Shown here one piece after another: positions 12,621 to 22,848 of a DNA stretch of 64,000 nucleotides. Below the pieces are notes generated by a model that was not told the origin of the DNA, made no database searches, and saw only the letters and a list, made by a program, of their open reading frames with translations. The stretch lies in NCBI GenBank assembly GCA_020310875.1, contig CM035422.1, positions 53,316,894 to 53,380,893 on the forward strand, given 5' to 3'. Each line of letters opens with the position of its first letter. Position 1 is the first letter of the stretch. Source of the stretch: Ceratopteris richardii (lineage: Eukaryota; Streptophyta; Polypodiopsida; Polypodiales; Pteridaceae). A program made the translations under genes and the position numbers.

Positions 12621-12903
12621 ACAAATGTAGTTACAAAACCATTATGGCCCATTTGGCCTAGGTGCGATGTGTGGCCCGACTCCAATCTCTTCTTTGCAGC
12701 AGCCTGTTTATTCAAGAAAAAAAATACATAAATTAAATGTAAAAAATTACTAAAATATATAAAAATTATAAATATAAACTATTAATTTGTGTACCTTCTG
12801 CTGAGGAAATGACTCCTGAAGACGTAGTTGTCTACGAAAAAACTGCCATGTCTCAGGTGGTCTGTTAGCCTGCCTCTTATTTTTTTCCACCATACAATAT
12901 CTC
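11344..12903 (-). pseudogene. CACTA accessory (TNPA/Transposase_24-like) gene, decayed
   Basis: Minus-strand exons with good splice signals: 12795-12903, 12623-12703 (acceptor AAACAG, donor GTAAGT), 12435-12539 (QKDYGRYPTKHEIEYATHF, donor GTGAGT) and 12203-12346, ending in an acidic tail (DEDEEDQDDHDIADDDDDD) and TAG. The last two exons recur in a duplicate at about 11576-11680 and 11344-11487. The segment EKNKRQANRP...KKRLESGHTSHLGQMG resembles the basic Lys/Asn-rich stretch followed by HTSG that I associate with the plant Transposase_24 (Ptta/En/Spm) family, but the match is from memory and weak. Both terminal exons carry in-frame stops, at different codons in the two copies, and one copy of the middle exon has a stop, so the gene is dead. 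It lies head to head with the TNP2-like gene. Confidence 0.45.
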
Positions 12904-13120
12904 CTGTTAATTTAATCTCAAACAAAAAAAAAATTAGAATACATACACATATATACACACACATACACATACACATACCCACATACACATATACATGCAA
13001 ACATATATGCATACGTATATGTATACATATACACATATACATACATATAACATAAACACACATATACATATCCACATATATACGTACACACACATGCATG
13101 CATATACACTCATTCATACA
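12904..13120. repeat. CA/TA microsatellite
   Basis: CATACACA-type repeats at about 12940-13110. Reading frames in both strands here are repeat artefacts. Confidence 0.8.
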
Positions 13121-13155
13121 AAATACATGAATTTATCCCACAATAATGTGTAGTT

Positions 13156-13300
13156 GTGTATATGTGAATATGTGTGTATGTGTAAATGTGTATATGTGAA
13201 TATGTGTGTATGTGTAAATGTGTATATGTGAATATGTGTGTATGTGTAAATGTGTATATGTGAATATGTGTGTATGTGTAAATATGTATATGTGAATTTT
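13156..13300. repeat. 32-bp minisatellite, four units
   Basis: A 32-bp unit beginning GTGTATATGTGAATATGTGT is repeated four times almost exactly, followed by a partial fifth. It lies between the two head-to-head CACTA genes. Confidence 0.85.
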
Positions 13301-13353
13301 TTGTGTATGTAGATAATCAGATTATTAATATCAAATACCATTATTTGTAGATT

Positions 13354-14467
13354 CTGATGGAACTCCACCACCGTCTCCTCATTGTGCAACGACTTTATAC
13401 TGTAAGTATATCAAATATTTAATTTTAAATATATTTGATGGATACATAACTTATATTTTTTTTTGTTTCTTGTTATGTGCAGATTTTGATCAATCAGAGG
13501 GTACTCCACCACCTCCTACCCATGCAACGACTTCACATGTGTCCTCTGATAGGAATTATGATGAATTTTACTATCATGAGCATATTATATGTTGGTGTAA
13601 CTCTTGTTATGGCACGTATCGAAGACCGCGATTGGAATGTATTGAACATGAGACAGAGTATGGTACTTTTGAGCGTGCACTATCACCTGGTCAATGTGAT
13701 AATGCTTGGGTATGTATTTTCTATATATATATTAATGTCATTATTTTATTTAAAAACCATATATAAAATCAAATTACTGTTGATATACAGGAATACTTGC
13801 TCGATGACGACGATGATGATAATTTTTCTCATAATGTTAATATACCTCGTACACGTCATGGACTTGCTATTCATCAATTACAAGCAGAGGTTTCTAGAAA
13901 TCCTCTACCTCCTGGTTAGAGAATGAAACGGCTGGAGATTGTCCATTGCCAGCTCGTGATCGTTCTTTCACTTTTAATCCTAGGCAAAAGACAAGTTAAA
14001 GATATGAATATATATCTTCCTCCTCTCATTGACGATCTTCAAGAGTTATGGAGAGGTATTACTGTCATTGATGTATCAAAAAGCATCAATGAAAGACATA
14101 TTACGATTTGTGGTATTGTGGCTTGGACTATTCACGATTTTCCAAAATATGGTGTTTGTTCAGGTATTAATGTAATTTTTTATTTAATATGCATGTAAAT
14201 AAATATGATTTAATCTAATTATATTTTTATCATTTTCCGTGATGTAGGAATATCTACTAAGGGTTATAAAGCTTGTCCATATTGTGGTGATTGGTTGAGA
14301 TCAGTCTATAGTAAGAATCTCAACAAAAATATTTATCTTCGACATTGACAATTCTTGCCTGATGATCATCCATTAAGATCTAAAAGAGACGCGATACATT
14401 TTAATGGAAAGCTTGAAACAGGTCAGTGTCCAAAACATATGACACTTATGGATTGGTATAAAAAATG
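13354..14467 (+). pseudogene. CACTA transposase, TNP2 type (Transposase_21), fragment
   Basis: Exons can be traced at 13482-13709 (acceptor TTATGTGCAG), 13791-14163 (acceptor TGATATACAG) and 14248-14467. The second contains IYLPPLIDDLQELW and AWTIHDFPKYGVCSG, and the third STKGYKACPYCGDW and FLPDDHPLR. These match the conserved TNP2 block (PLIDDLQELW, WTINDFPAYG, GY.ACP.C, H..FLP..HP.R). TNP2 catalyses cut-and-paste excision of CACTA elements with an RNase H-like fold. Only about 200 of the usual 700 or more residues remain; stops occur after LPPG and after YLRH, and the sequence runs into a TG satellite at 14467. A copy of part of the first exon (GTPPPSPHCATT) sits at 13354-13391 with its own donor site. 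Confidence 0.75.
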
Positions 14468-15701
14468 TGTATGCATCATTATGTGTGTATGTGTCTATGT
14501 GTGTATGTGTGTGTGTGTATATATGTGTGTGTGTCTCTATGTGTATGTGTGTGTGTCTATGAGTGTGTATGTGTTTGTGTATGTATATATCTATGTGTGT
14601 GTATGTGTCTATGTGTGTATGTGTATGCATGTATGTATGCATATGTGTGTGTATGCATCATTATGTGTGTATGTGTCTGTGTGTATGTGTCTATGTGTGT
14701 ATGTTTGTGTGTGTGTATATGTGTGTGTATATGTGTATGTGTCTATGTATATGTGTTGCTATGTGTCTATAAGTGTGTATGTGTTTATGTGTGTGTATGT
14801 GTCTATGTTTGTGTATGTGTCTATGTGTGTATGTGTATGCATGTATGTATGCATATGTGTGTATGTGTGTGTATGCATTATGTATGCATATGTGTGTGTA
14901 TGCATTATGTATGTGTATGTAATCATGTGCATTATGTATGCATGTAAGTATGTATGTATGCATATGCATATTATGCATTAAGTATGCATGTGTGTATGTG
15001 TGTGTATGCATTATGTATGCATATGTGTGTGTATGCATTATGTATGTGTATGTAAGCATGTGCATTATGTATGCATGTAAGTATGTATGTATGCATATGC
15101 ATATGCATTATGTATGCATATGTATGCATGTATGTGTATGTGTGTGTATGTCTCTCTCTATGTGTGTATGCATATATGTGTGTGTATGTGTGTGTATGTG
15201 TTTGTATGTGTGTATGCATGTGTATGTGTGTGTATGCATCATTATGTATGTGTCTATGTGTGTATGTGTGTGTATATGTATGTGTATGTGTGTGTGTCTC
15301 TATGTGTATGTGTGTGTATCTATGAGTATGTATGTGTTTATGTGTGTGTATGTGTCTATGTGTGTATGTGTTTATGTGTGTGTATGTATCTATGCATGTA
15401 AGTATGTATGTACATTGTACGCATATGCATATGCATTATGTATGCATATGTATGCATGTATGTGTATATGTGTATATGTCTCTCTATGTGTGTGTGTATG
15501 CATATATGTGTGTGTGTGTATGCATATATGTGTGTGTATATGTGTCTGTATGTGTGGATGCATGTGTATGTGTGTATGCATGCGTATGTGTGTATGCATG
15601 TGTATGTGTGTGTGTATATGTGTGTGTGTATATGTGTGTATGTGCGTGTATCTATGTGTATGTGTGTGTATCTATGAGTGTGTATGTGTTTATGTGTGTG
15701 T
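14468..15701. repeat. TG/TATG satellite array, about 1.2 kb
   Basis: Nearly uninterrupted TGTGTATG, TGTGTCTATG and TATGCATG repeats with higher-order structure: the block TATGCATGTAAGTATGTATG recurs near 14937, 15070 and 15389. It gives rise to very long Cys/Val/Tyr/Met frames on one strand and His/Thr/Ile frames on the other. These are not genes. Confidence 0.9.
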
Positions 15702-16583
15702 TGTTAAAGATAAATGTACAAGCTCATTTTCATATGAGCCATGCTTGGATAAATTGACCAAATATAAAGATAAAGAAAAAGTGGAGAAAAAAAGGAAAAA
15801 ATAATAAAAGAAAAAGTCTAGTCAAAATTCATGATGAGTAAGAGATACAATATGTTGCCTTGTAGTTATTAGCATGTAGTGGAGAAAGTGGTGAGTTAAG
15901 AAGGAGGCACAAACTTCTTCACATGCTCATTGGTTATAAAAGTGAAGTGGGAGCACATTCAAAACAAGGAGAGAAAGAGGCAAGAGCTCCCAGTAGTCGG
16001 ATCTGGCCATTTTGTCATTTTGGCTTCCCTTAGACTCCTTCCAGCCACACGTCAGTTTGTACACAGCTCTGTTGCAGAGCTCATATCTCAGTGCATATGT
16101 AACCATTTTGTGCATTTAAACATTCATTGGAAAGCTTATGTTGTATAATTTTTGCATAGCAAATATCTCTTTGAAAGTTTATTTAGTTTGGGAGATATCA
16201 GTGAAAGAGTGAAGTCCAGTTTTTTAGTATACCTGTGTAGATAGGTAGTCTATTTTGGTCGGTTAAGTTTCCCAACCAAAACATATCCAAATTGCATGAT
16301 TTTTATCTTGTTGGAAAGCTCTTGGCATCTACGTTTAGTGTCCCAAATATCTTATTGAAATCATTTATATTCTATGAGATATCTGTTAGATAGTAAAGTC
16401 TAGTTTTAGAGTGTACTTATGTGTGCAGGTGGTCTATCTTGGTGAGTTGAGTTTCCTTATCAAATCTCATCCAAATTACTTGTTTATTATCTTTTTGGAA
16501 ATCTATTTGTGTCTAATTTTTCTGTACCAAATATCTTTCTTAAAGGATATATATTCAGAGAGTTATCAGTCCGAGAGTGAAGC
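15702..16583 (+). repeat. LTR copy of the copia D family
   Basis: It starts TGTTAAAGATAAATGTACA and matches the 3' LTR of element D (36063-36772) at roughly 95% or better, in the same orientation. A TATA box (TATAAAAG, 15935-15942) is present in both. It contains three imperfect internal repeats of 184 bp beginning TTGGAAAGCT or TTGGAAATCT at 16127, 16311 and 16495. No primer-binding site follows; it runs directly into the gag of element E. It could be the 5' LTR of D, separated from it by E and F, or a separate LTR remnant. Confidence 0.7.
15935..15942 (+). promoter_or_regulatory. TATA box in D-family LTR
   Basis: TATAAAAG is conserved at the same position in the other LTR copy (36272-36279). 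Likely U3 promoter of the element. Confidence 0.45.
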
Positions 16584-17312
16584 AGATGTATGACTGAGTT
16601 CATCATCAACGATGTATGACTTTCATTCTGTGTGTCATTTGCGTAGTTGTTGTAGGTGGTGTTGTAGGATTGGCCCTGTCCCCAACTTCTTGTTCCACCT
16701 CTATCGTAGCCTCCTCGTTGATTCTGTCTACCCTTTTGGAAGTTACCTTGATATCTTCCGCTTCGGCCTCTGTTATTACTGTTCTGATTTTGATTTGATC
16801 CCTGTTGGTTGTGCCAACAGTCATGCGCCAGATGATTACTTAGTCCACAAATCCAGCAAGCTTTCTTTGTTGGTATTCTAACTACTTCTTCCTCTTCCAA
16901 AACCTCTTGCTTTGCCGGTGCCTTTACCTCTAGCATAATAAGCCTGGGCGCTTGACTCTTCTTCATCTTTTGACTTACCTTTGTCTTTCTTCTTGTTCTT
17001 CAGGTACATTGCAGAGCTTTGTCCTTTATCTCCATCTCCTTTCAGATCTTGCTCATATGTGAGCATCAAACCAAGCAACTGATTTAAATCTGGTACAAAG
17101 TGATTTAAAGAAAGTTCAGTCGAGACTACGAAAGGTTTCCACCTTTCATCTCCTCTCAACCCTGTTAGCAGTTGCGCTATCAATCTGTGATTTTCGACAT
17201 CTTCTTTTATGGATCCAAGACTATCTGCTAGGTCCTTCATTTTAGTGACGTAGTCACTAATGCTTTGACTCGGCTTCTTTTTGAACGTTGTGAACTCGGA
17301 CCATAAGCTAGC
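16584..17312 (-). pseudogene. Copia E gag, C-terminal part
   Basis: The minus-strand pieces contain a UBN2/gag-type helical region (LTGLRGDERWKPFVVS, LLGLMLTYEQDLKG), a CCHC nucleocapsid knuckle (CWICGLSNHLAHDC) and an RGG/Asn/Tyr-rich basic tail. It continues the gag whose start lies at 31237, across the inserted gypsy element. Confidence 0.7.
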
Positions 17313-18795
17313 TGTTTAGCCTTGTAGCCCAAGGGAAAAAGCCTATACACAATGATATTTTGGTCAAACCTTCTGATGCTAAGTCACCATTTTGTACCGC
17401 GGGAAAATATGGGCAAATACCTGCACTAAGGGGCCTTCAACTCTACTGGTTACCTTTTAGCAAACTCTCTTCTCTCACTCTCACACATACCTATGCTTTC
17501 ACACACTCTCATGCACTCTTACTTCCCCTTTCCCTCTGTTCCTTTCCGTTCTCCTCTTACACACATGCACACACCACTTATACACCCTCTCACACGCTGT
17601 GGTCGGGTTCAAGCGCGCTTAGGGGTGCCCATAGGGTGCCAAGAAAGTAACCTTGACTTTTAATCTATTGATAGGAGAAGATCTTTTCCTTGAATTTGCA
17701 TGTGTCTCTCATGATCTTTTTACTAAAGGTGCTACACTTACTATGACATGAACTTTGAAAGGAGAGTGAATTGATTTTCAAAGTCAAAAGCTTAATTTGG
17801 TTCAAGGCATCAACTTATGAACTCTGATATAGACCTCATGAGACTGAGCTCCAAGGCATCATGTTATCTTGAAACGTCTAATCAACAATTATGTAAAAGA
17901 TATACATAAATGCACATTTGTTATGATCTAAACAAAACAGAAGCATTCTTTTCCTTCGCAAATCTAAAAAACCCTCAAACTATTGAAGTATTTTCTCGGT
18001 CTCCCTGAGATAAGGAAATTTCTATGTTCATAAACTCATCTATGCTTGGACTGGACTACGAGAATAGTGTTTCAAAGTTAACAATGGATAACTGTAACAC
18101 ACAGTATTTGTGAATCGAAGCAAACAGACAAAACAACATATATATTCACTTCAAAATATTAACGCACAATCTACGAGATGATGAAGAATGGACTACTAAT
18201 TGCACATTTTCATGTGATGCATATCATCGTGGCTATCTATCAATAAGTCATAAGCCAATGCTCATAATTACAACAGTTTAGCAAACAAAATCCAGGCAAT
18301 TAAGTTTCAGTCTTCAATCGATGTACTATGGCGTATCAAGGTTCACAAGCGCAAACACATTTGCTACCGCATGCTTTATAGGAACATGGTATCTTTATTG
18401 ACTACATGGAGTACTGATTGAGTAACATCGCAAAGCTAGTACATAATTGCACACAAGTGAAACACTGTATCTTTTAAGGTAAAAGCACAACACACAAATG
18501 CTGTAGTGAGTGAGGTCAAACTCTACATATCTAAGGTCATGGAATGTGAACATAACCATTCGACTATGCATATGAATTTATTGATAATTTGCTATGCGCT
18601 GGTGCAACATCAAAAGAAATCATGGAAATTCGATTATAAGAAGAATTCAAGCCCTTCCCATCTGCAATCCTGCTAGGCTCTCCAATTCTATCTCTATTTG
18701 AAACTTCACAAACATAGTAAGAAATCGTTCTGTTATTAGGAAGAAAGAAACATATACGTCAATTCAAGATCTTCGAACTCCCAATGTTTTCAGCC

Positions 18796-19070
18796 CTACC
18801 TTTGTTTCTCTTGACAAATATTCATGCATGGAATACAAGAAATGTCAGCCCATTCATTTTCAACAACGTAAGTGAAAACATCATTGTTTGGCAGAAACTT
18901 CAAAGAAGTTTTGAAATCTGTCAGTGCTTTGAGTCCTTCTGATACTTTATGCAGAAAATCTGTATTTGACACACGCAAAATAGGCAAAGGTTTCCAGAAG
19001 AAAATCCAAAGTCATCAACCATCTTCCTAATTTCATCAACATATGTGTTTGCACCATATATATGCGAATT
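18796..19070 (-). pseudogene. Unidentified protein-like patch in F 3' LTR
   Basis: The minus-strand frame 18987-18796 reads MPILRVSNTDFLHKVSEG, then LKALTDFKTSLKFLPNNDVF. Just upstream a second protein-like stretch reads GSLKLNSHIYGANTYVDE. The composition resembles a real globular protein rather than LTR noise, but I do not recognise the family. Since the same LTR holds two other host gene fragments, a third capture is plausible. Only the part left of about 18934 is shared with the other LTR. Confidence 0.3.
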
Positions 19071-20032
19071 CAATTTCAAGGATCCAACATGAATGTTATC
19101 TGTATGTATAAGTTACCGAGAAAATGATGTGACAATGTTGTCCATGACCAAAGTTTGCGCTACATGAAATTAGCCCCATATTGTGATAAAAAAAACATTC
19201 CAAATGTGCAGTAAAAAACGTAAGCAATATAAAATAAGACAACGCTGAATGAAAGATAGAATATTACTGGTGATGCATACAAATCATGTCGCAGTGATCA
19301 ATGATCTCTCTTTATCGAAAGTTGTTGCCTATTACATTGTTCTGCAGTTCATCAATTGTTTCTAAATAGAGCCTCCGAAGCTTTTCACATGGATTTTCCC
19401 ATCGCGTTCCTGTGTAGGTATTCTCGGTTGTCCTTATCAGATGCTTCCCTCCATCGCCAACGATATCTGCTTTCTTTGTTATATGTGGTCACAGCAAATC
19501 AGCCAAAAAAAACCAGCAGCAGATCAATCTTCAGAGAATAGTTTGTCGAAGTAGACGCCAAAGCAAAAATTGAGAATCAATCTTTAGTGCAGTCCCTTTT
19601 CTGTCAGAGTAAGAGTGCAAGATGTCCTTCTTTCCATCTTCAACTCCAAAATATATTGAATGGCTGTCACTGCATCATTCATTTAAGCGATTTACTGTCT
19701 CAAGTTGCGAGAAGCTAGGGAATGTCCATCTTTTCCATCCTTTAGAATCGCATCCTCCTCAAGTCCTTCATTCTTTCATGACTGTTCGCATCAAAATAGA
19801 TTCTTGAGTCCTCGTTTATGCGCAGCGTTGAGGGTTAAGCCATTGATGTGCTCCCAAAATCTTTTTTGCAACTATCATAGTTTTGTGAAAATCGGCCAGG
19901 CACCGCACACACAACAGATTCCCCTTTTTCCCTCCGCTCAATCCTCTTGCCACTCTCTCAACATGCGGATAAGATAAAAACCCAACGCGTGGCAGCAGTA
20001 TCAAGGCTCATTGTTAAGCTTAGCTTCCACCA

Positions 20033-20277
20033 TCAAATCCTACTTGGATACATAAAAACACGAACTCTCCCACCCAATGAGCTAGGAGGAAGATTTTTTT
20101 TTTTTAATTTTGCTCTTACAATGCCACTACTTCCGTGGGGCCTCGTAACTCTTCCCCATATTGCTCGGTATAGAGTACCATTCTTCTTCGTCTTTGCCTT
20201 ATAGACATAAGCTATTCTCTTCCCCAAGTACCAATCAACCTCCTCGACAGTGTTTACACCTTCGATTTAAATAAGGG
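20033..20277 (-). pseudogene. RPL35A: Captured ribosomal protein eL33 (RPL35A) fragment, copy 1
   Basis: The minus strand encodes [54 protein letters not shown] and finally [13 protein letters not shown] then a stop. This matches the C-terminal two thirds of 60S ribosomal protein eL33 (about 112 residues in plants), including the hallmark [17 protein letters not shown] and RVFMYPSNI. eL33 is a structural protein of the large ribosomal subunit. No intron is seen across the fragment. Its upstream end joins a starch synthase fragment. The same join is in the other LTR (30271-30515). It is an incomplete pseudogene inside an LTR, in the element's sense direction. Confidence 0.85.
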
Positions 20278-20499
20278 AGGTGCTTCACATGCAGCATGGC
20301 ACAATAACGTGAATCGGAACTAGTTATCACCAAAAGCTCCTCTTGTGTCACCATAGGGGTTCCCAGGCCTATGATAAGATGGGTGATCAACAAAAACCCA
20401 GTCAACCCCTGCTCTGAACTCATGAAAATATGCCACCTCATGTTCTGCTTCAAAGCATCCAATTTTAATGCAACATTGCATGCCGAAAGCTCCTGCAAA
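20272..20499 (-). pseudogene. Captured starch synthase (SSI-type) fragment, copy 1
   Basis: The minus strand encodes FAGAFGMQCCIKIGCFEAEH, EVAYFHEFRAGVDWVFVDHP, SYHRPGNPYGDTRGAFGDN and then [16 protein letters not shown]. This closely matches soluble starch synthase I, a plastid GT5 glucosyltransferase that extends amylopectin chains, in the N-terminal half of its catalytic domain (HEYRxxVDWVFVDHPSYHRPG, GAFGDNQFR). About 75 of more than 600 residues are present, so it cannot encode an enzyme. No intron is visible. It begins about 170 bp into the LTR and runs straight into the eL33 fragment. Confidence 0.85.
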
Positions 20500-21499
20500 C
20501 TTGGCAACAGTAACTCCATTCAAATGCACCGTAGGAGGGGCTCTGCACACTCCAAATACTTCTCATCAATCGTCACTTCCACTCTTCAAGTACCTGAAAT
20601 CAAACATATTTTCCTGGCCAAATAGAACCGCATTAGTGCATAAAAACCAACCATTTTCTGAGCTAACATACTCCCCTCTTCTTATTTGCGAAGTCGTCCT
20701 CGACAAGCCATTCTTGCTGCAATAAAATCCAAACAACCGTGAACATGTCAATTTACAATTGGTTCGCATACCTTTTCATCGAGCCATCATTCCAAGTGGA
20801 CCTACACTCATTGAAGCTATTAGTGCTAAAAAAAATCACTCATGAATACATACAAATCAGTCACTTCCAAATGATCCAAGAACATGCACATATATGCAAC
20901 TCGAATTCCACATACATCAAATTGCTCATGCATTCCATTATGAACATAGTCTCAACCAAAATAACACATGCATACCTTTCCATGTTTTACACATTCAACT
21001 GTCGTTGCGAAAAAACAGAAATGGAAATACCGAAATGAACAACAACAACTGAAATGAATCCAATAGGAGATGCAACATACCCAAAATGGATACCCCATTA
21101 TTGCACCTACCATTCGCTATGTACAATTATTCCATGACTAGACGTTCCCGAAGAATCCCCATCGTCGTCCTACAGAAGCCATCGAGACTCGAGTACAAGT
21201 CAAGACCTACATAAAAACCCGAGAGTGCCCCACACACTGGAAAACCCTCGGATAAAGCACACAAGTTATAAAGCAATACCGTTGCATTACCTCGCTAAAG
21301 CCCCATCCATAAGTACATATAGAGTCTCCGTGCCTTCAAGAATGTTGATTCAAAGTGAGATGATCTGTCATAAGCCATCACATACCAATCACACAAGCAA
21401 ATAACGTTCCCTTCCGGGCGATCATCGCCCTCTCCTCTCTCTCTCTCCCCCTCAGGAGTGGGGAATAACTTCATAGGTAGATTTTATTTATATTCACAC

Positions 21500-21840
21500 G
21501 TTGGCCTACGTTGTCACTGGATGCGATTCGTGGACCTGACCACCCGATCAGGTTGATTCCACCCATCTACCAATGCAATGCAGCGCACAACACACAAACA
21601 CACAATGATAACACATAACATATATCAGCTAGCCCATAACGAAGCTGGATGCGGCTCGTGGTCATGACTACCCAGCCACGATGGCTCCACCTACCTACCA
21701 ACCCGTTATGGCGCGTAGCTAAGACATAAACATATACATCCCACGCCTATGGCGAAACTAGCTGCGGCTCGTGGTCCTAACCACCCGGCTAGGATAAATC
21801 CACCCACCTACTAGCCCACCATAGCGCATTGGTACGATCA
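21500..21840. repeat. Three imperfect tandem repeats in F 3' region
   Basis: Units begin CTGGATGCGATTCGTGG (21517), CTGGATGCGGCTCGTGG (21645) and CTAGCTGCGGCTCGTGG (21758), each followed by an ACCACCC-type block and a TCCACCTACC-type block. Spacing is 128 and 113 bp. Variable tandem repeats in the 3' untranslated region are typical of Tat/Ogre-type gypsy elements. Confidence 0.65.
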
Positions 21841-22220
21841 CAGCAACACAATTTTTTCTTTTCCTTTCTTTTTCTTTTTTTTTTCATAGTTAATTAATTT
21901 ACCCAAGTCTTGAGAATTAGGGAGAGGAAGAAAGGGATTTTTCCACTTTTCCCACACATGCATGCAAACATATACACTCTAGCCTTTGACAGATCCACCA
22001 CCTCTTCACTCCATTCTCTCAATTACAGACACTACATATGTATTCATCGATTTGACTTTTCACTAGGTAAATACAGCCGGCTATGCCTTGGTCCCTTGTA
22101 TACCTATCCTTAGATGCTCTAGAATGTGAGTCTCCGGGATGTCTCATGTAGCCTCACATCGTACTCGCATCCCAACGACTTCCCTAGGGCGAGTCAGGCT
22201 CAACTTCAGGAGCTCCGTCA

Positions 22221-22529
22221 TCACTTCCGCAACACATTTGCCCAAGCCCAAGTGATATCGTTTTCTTCGTTAGGCATTTCCCTCGAAGGGTCGAAATAGT
22301 AATATCGATCCCCCACCCATCCTACATGTCGGGTCAGGTATTCCTCAAAACACTCAATATAAAACATAACATCCAAACCCTGGTTTATGAAGCATACCAG
22401 CCAATGCGCTTCCTCCACATCATATTCCGTCTCAAAGTCGTCGACATCTATGTCCATGCGGGCGAATGTTTGGTCCGAGAAATATATCCTTAGCTCGTAC
22501 AAATAGAGTTGAGTTATTTGATCTGCCAT
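22221..22529 (-). CDS. Small extra frame of element F, unknown function
   Basis: A complete 102-codon frame, MADQITQLYLYELRIYFSDQ to ITWAWANVLRK, lies between the integrase and the 3' LTR in the same direction. It is acidic (DIDVDDFETEYDVEEAH) and aromatic-rich, with no transmembrane segment and no motif I recognise. Its intact length and position suggest an element-specific accessory protein, but chance or a captured host fragment cannot be excluded. Confidence 0.4.
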   Translation of the reverse strand: MADQITQLYLYELRIYFSDQTFARMDIDVDDFETEYDVEEAHWLVCFINQGLDVMFYIECFEEYLTRHVGWVGDRYYYFDPSREMPNEENDITWAWANVLRK

Positions 22530-22644
22530 TTTGTTACTTAGCTCCTAACAGTCTCTGTGCAACACAAGAAAAATAATTAGAAGTCCAAAATTCTTGAGCT
22601 AGCAAGGAAGAATATTTATGACACAAAAATCATAGCTTACATAT

Positions 22645-22776
<132 letters not shown>

Positions 22777-22848
22777 CTATACATTTATGTACAAGGAATC
22801 TACTACGTCCTTCTGCTTGGATCTCGTCTGGCTTCTCCCGTCCTAATG

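Larger units (their letters stand above)
17313..20668 (-). repeat. Element F 3' LTR (3.36 kb)
   Basis: On the minus strand it begins TGTTAGCTCAGAAAATGG right after a purine tract (AAGAAGAGGGGAGTA, 20669-20683) and ends ...GGCTAAACA. It carries the starch synthase and eL33 fragments near its start and an unidentified protein-like patch at 18796-19070. About 1 kb (roughly 18935-19902) has no counterpart in the other LTR. Confidence 0.9.

Noticed and set aside
13156-13300. Possible CRISPR-like array (32-bp repeats)
   Set aside because: Units are head to tail with no spacers, and the context is a plant transposon; it is a minisatellite.
14355-15804. Very long Cys/Val/Tyr/Met-rich reading frames, up to 288 codons
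   Set aside because: They are translations of the TGTGTATG satellite in all frames; the composition is dictated by the repeat, with no start context or motif.
19356-19977. Plus-strand frames in the F 3' LTR
   Set aside because: Antisense to the element and partly antisense to the captured fragments; no recognisable protein.
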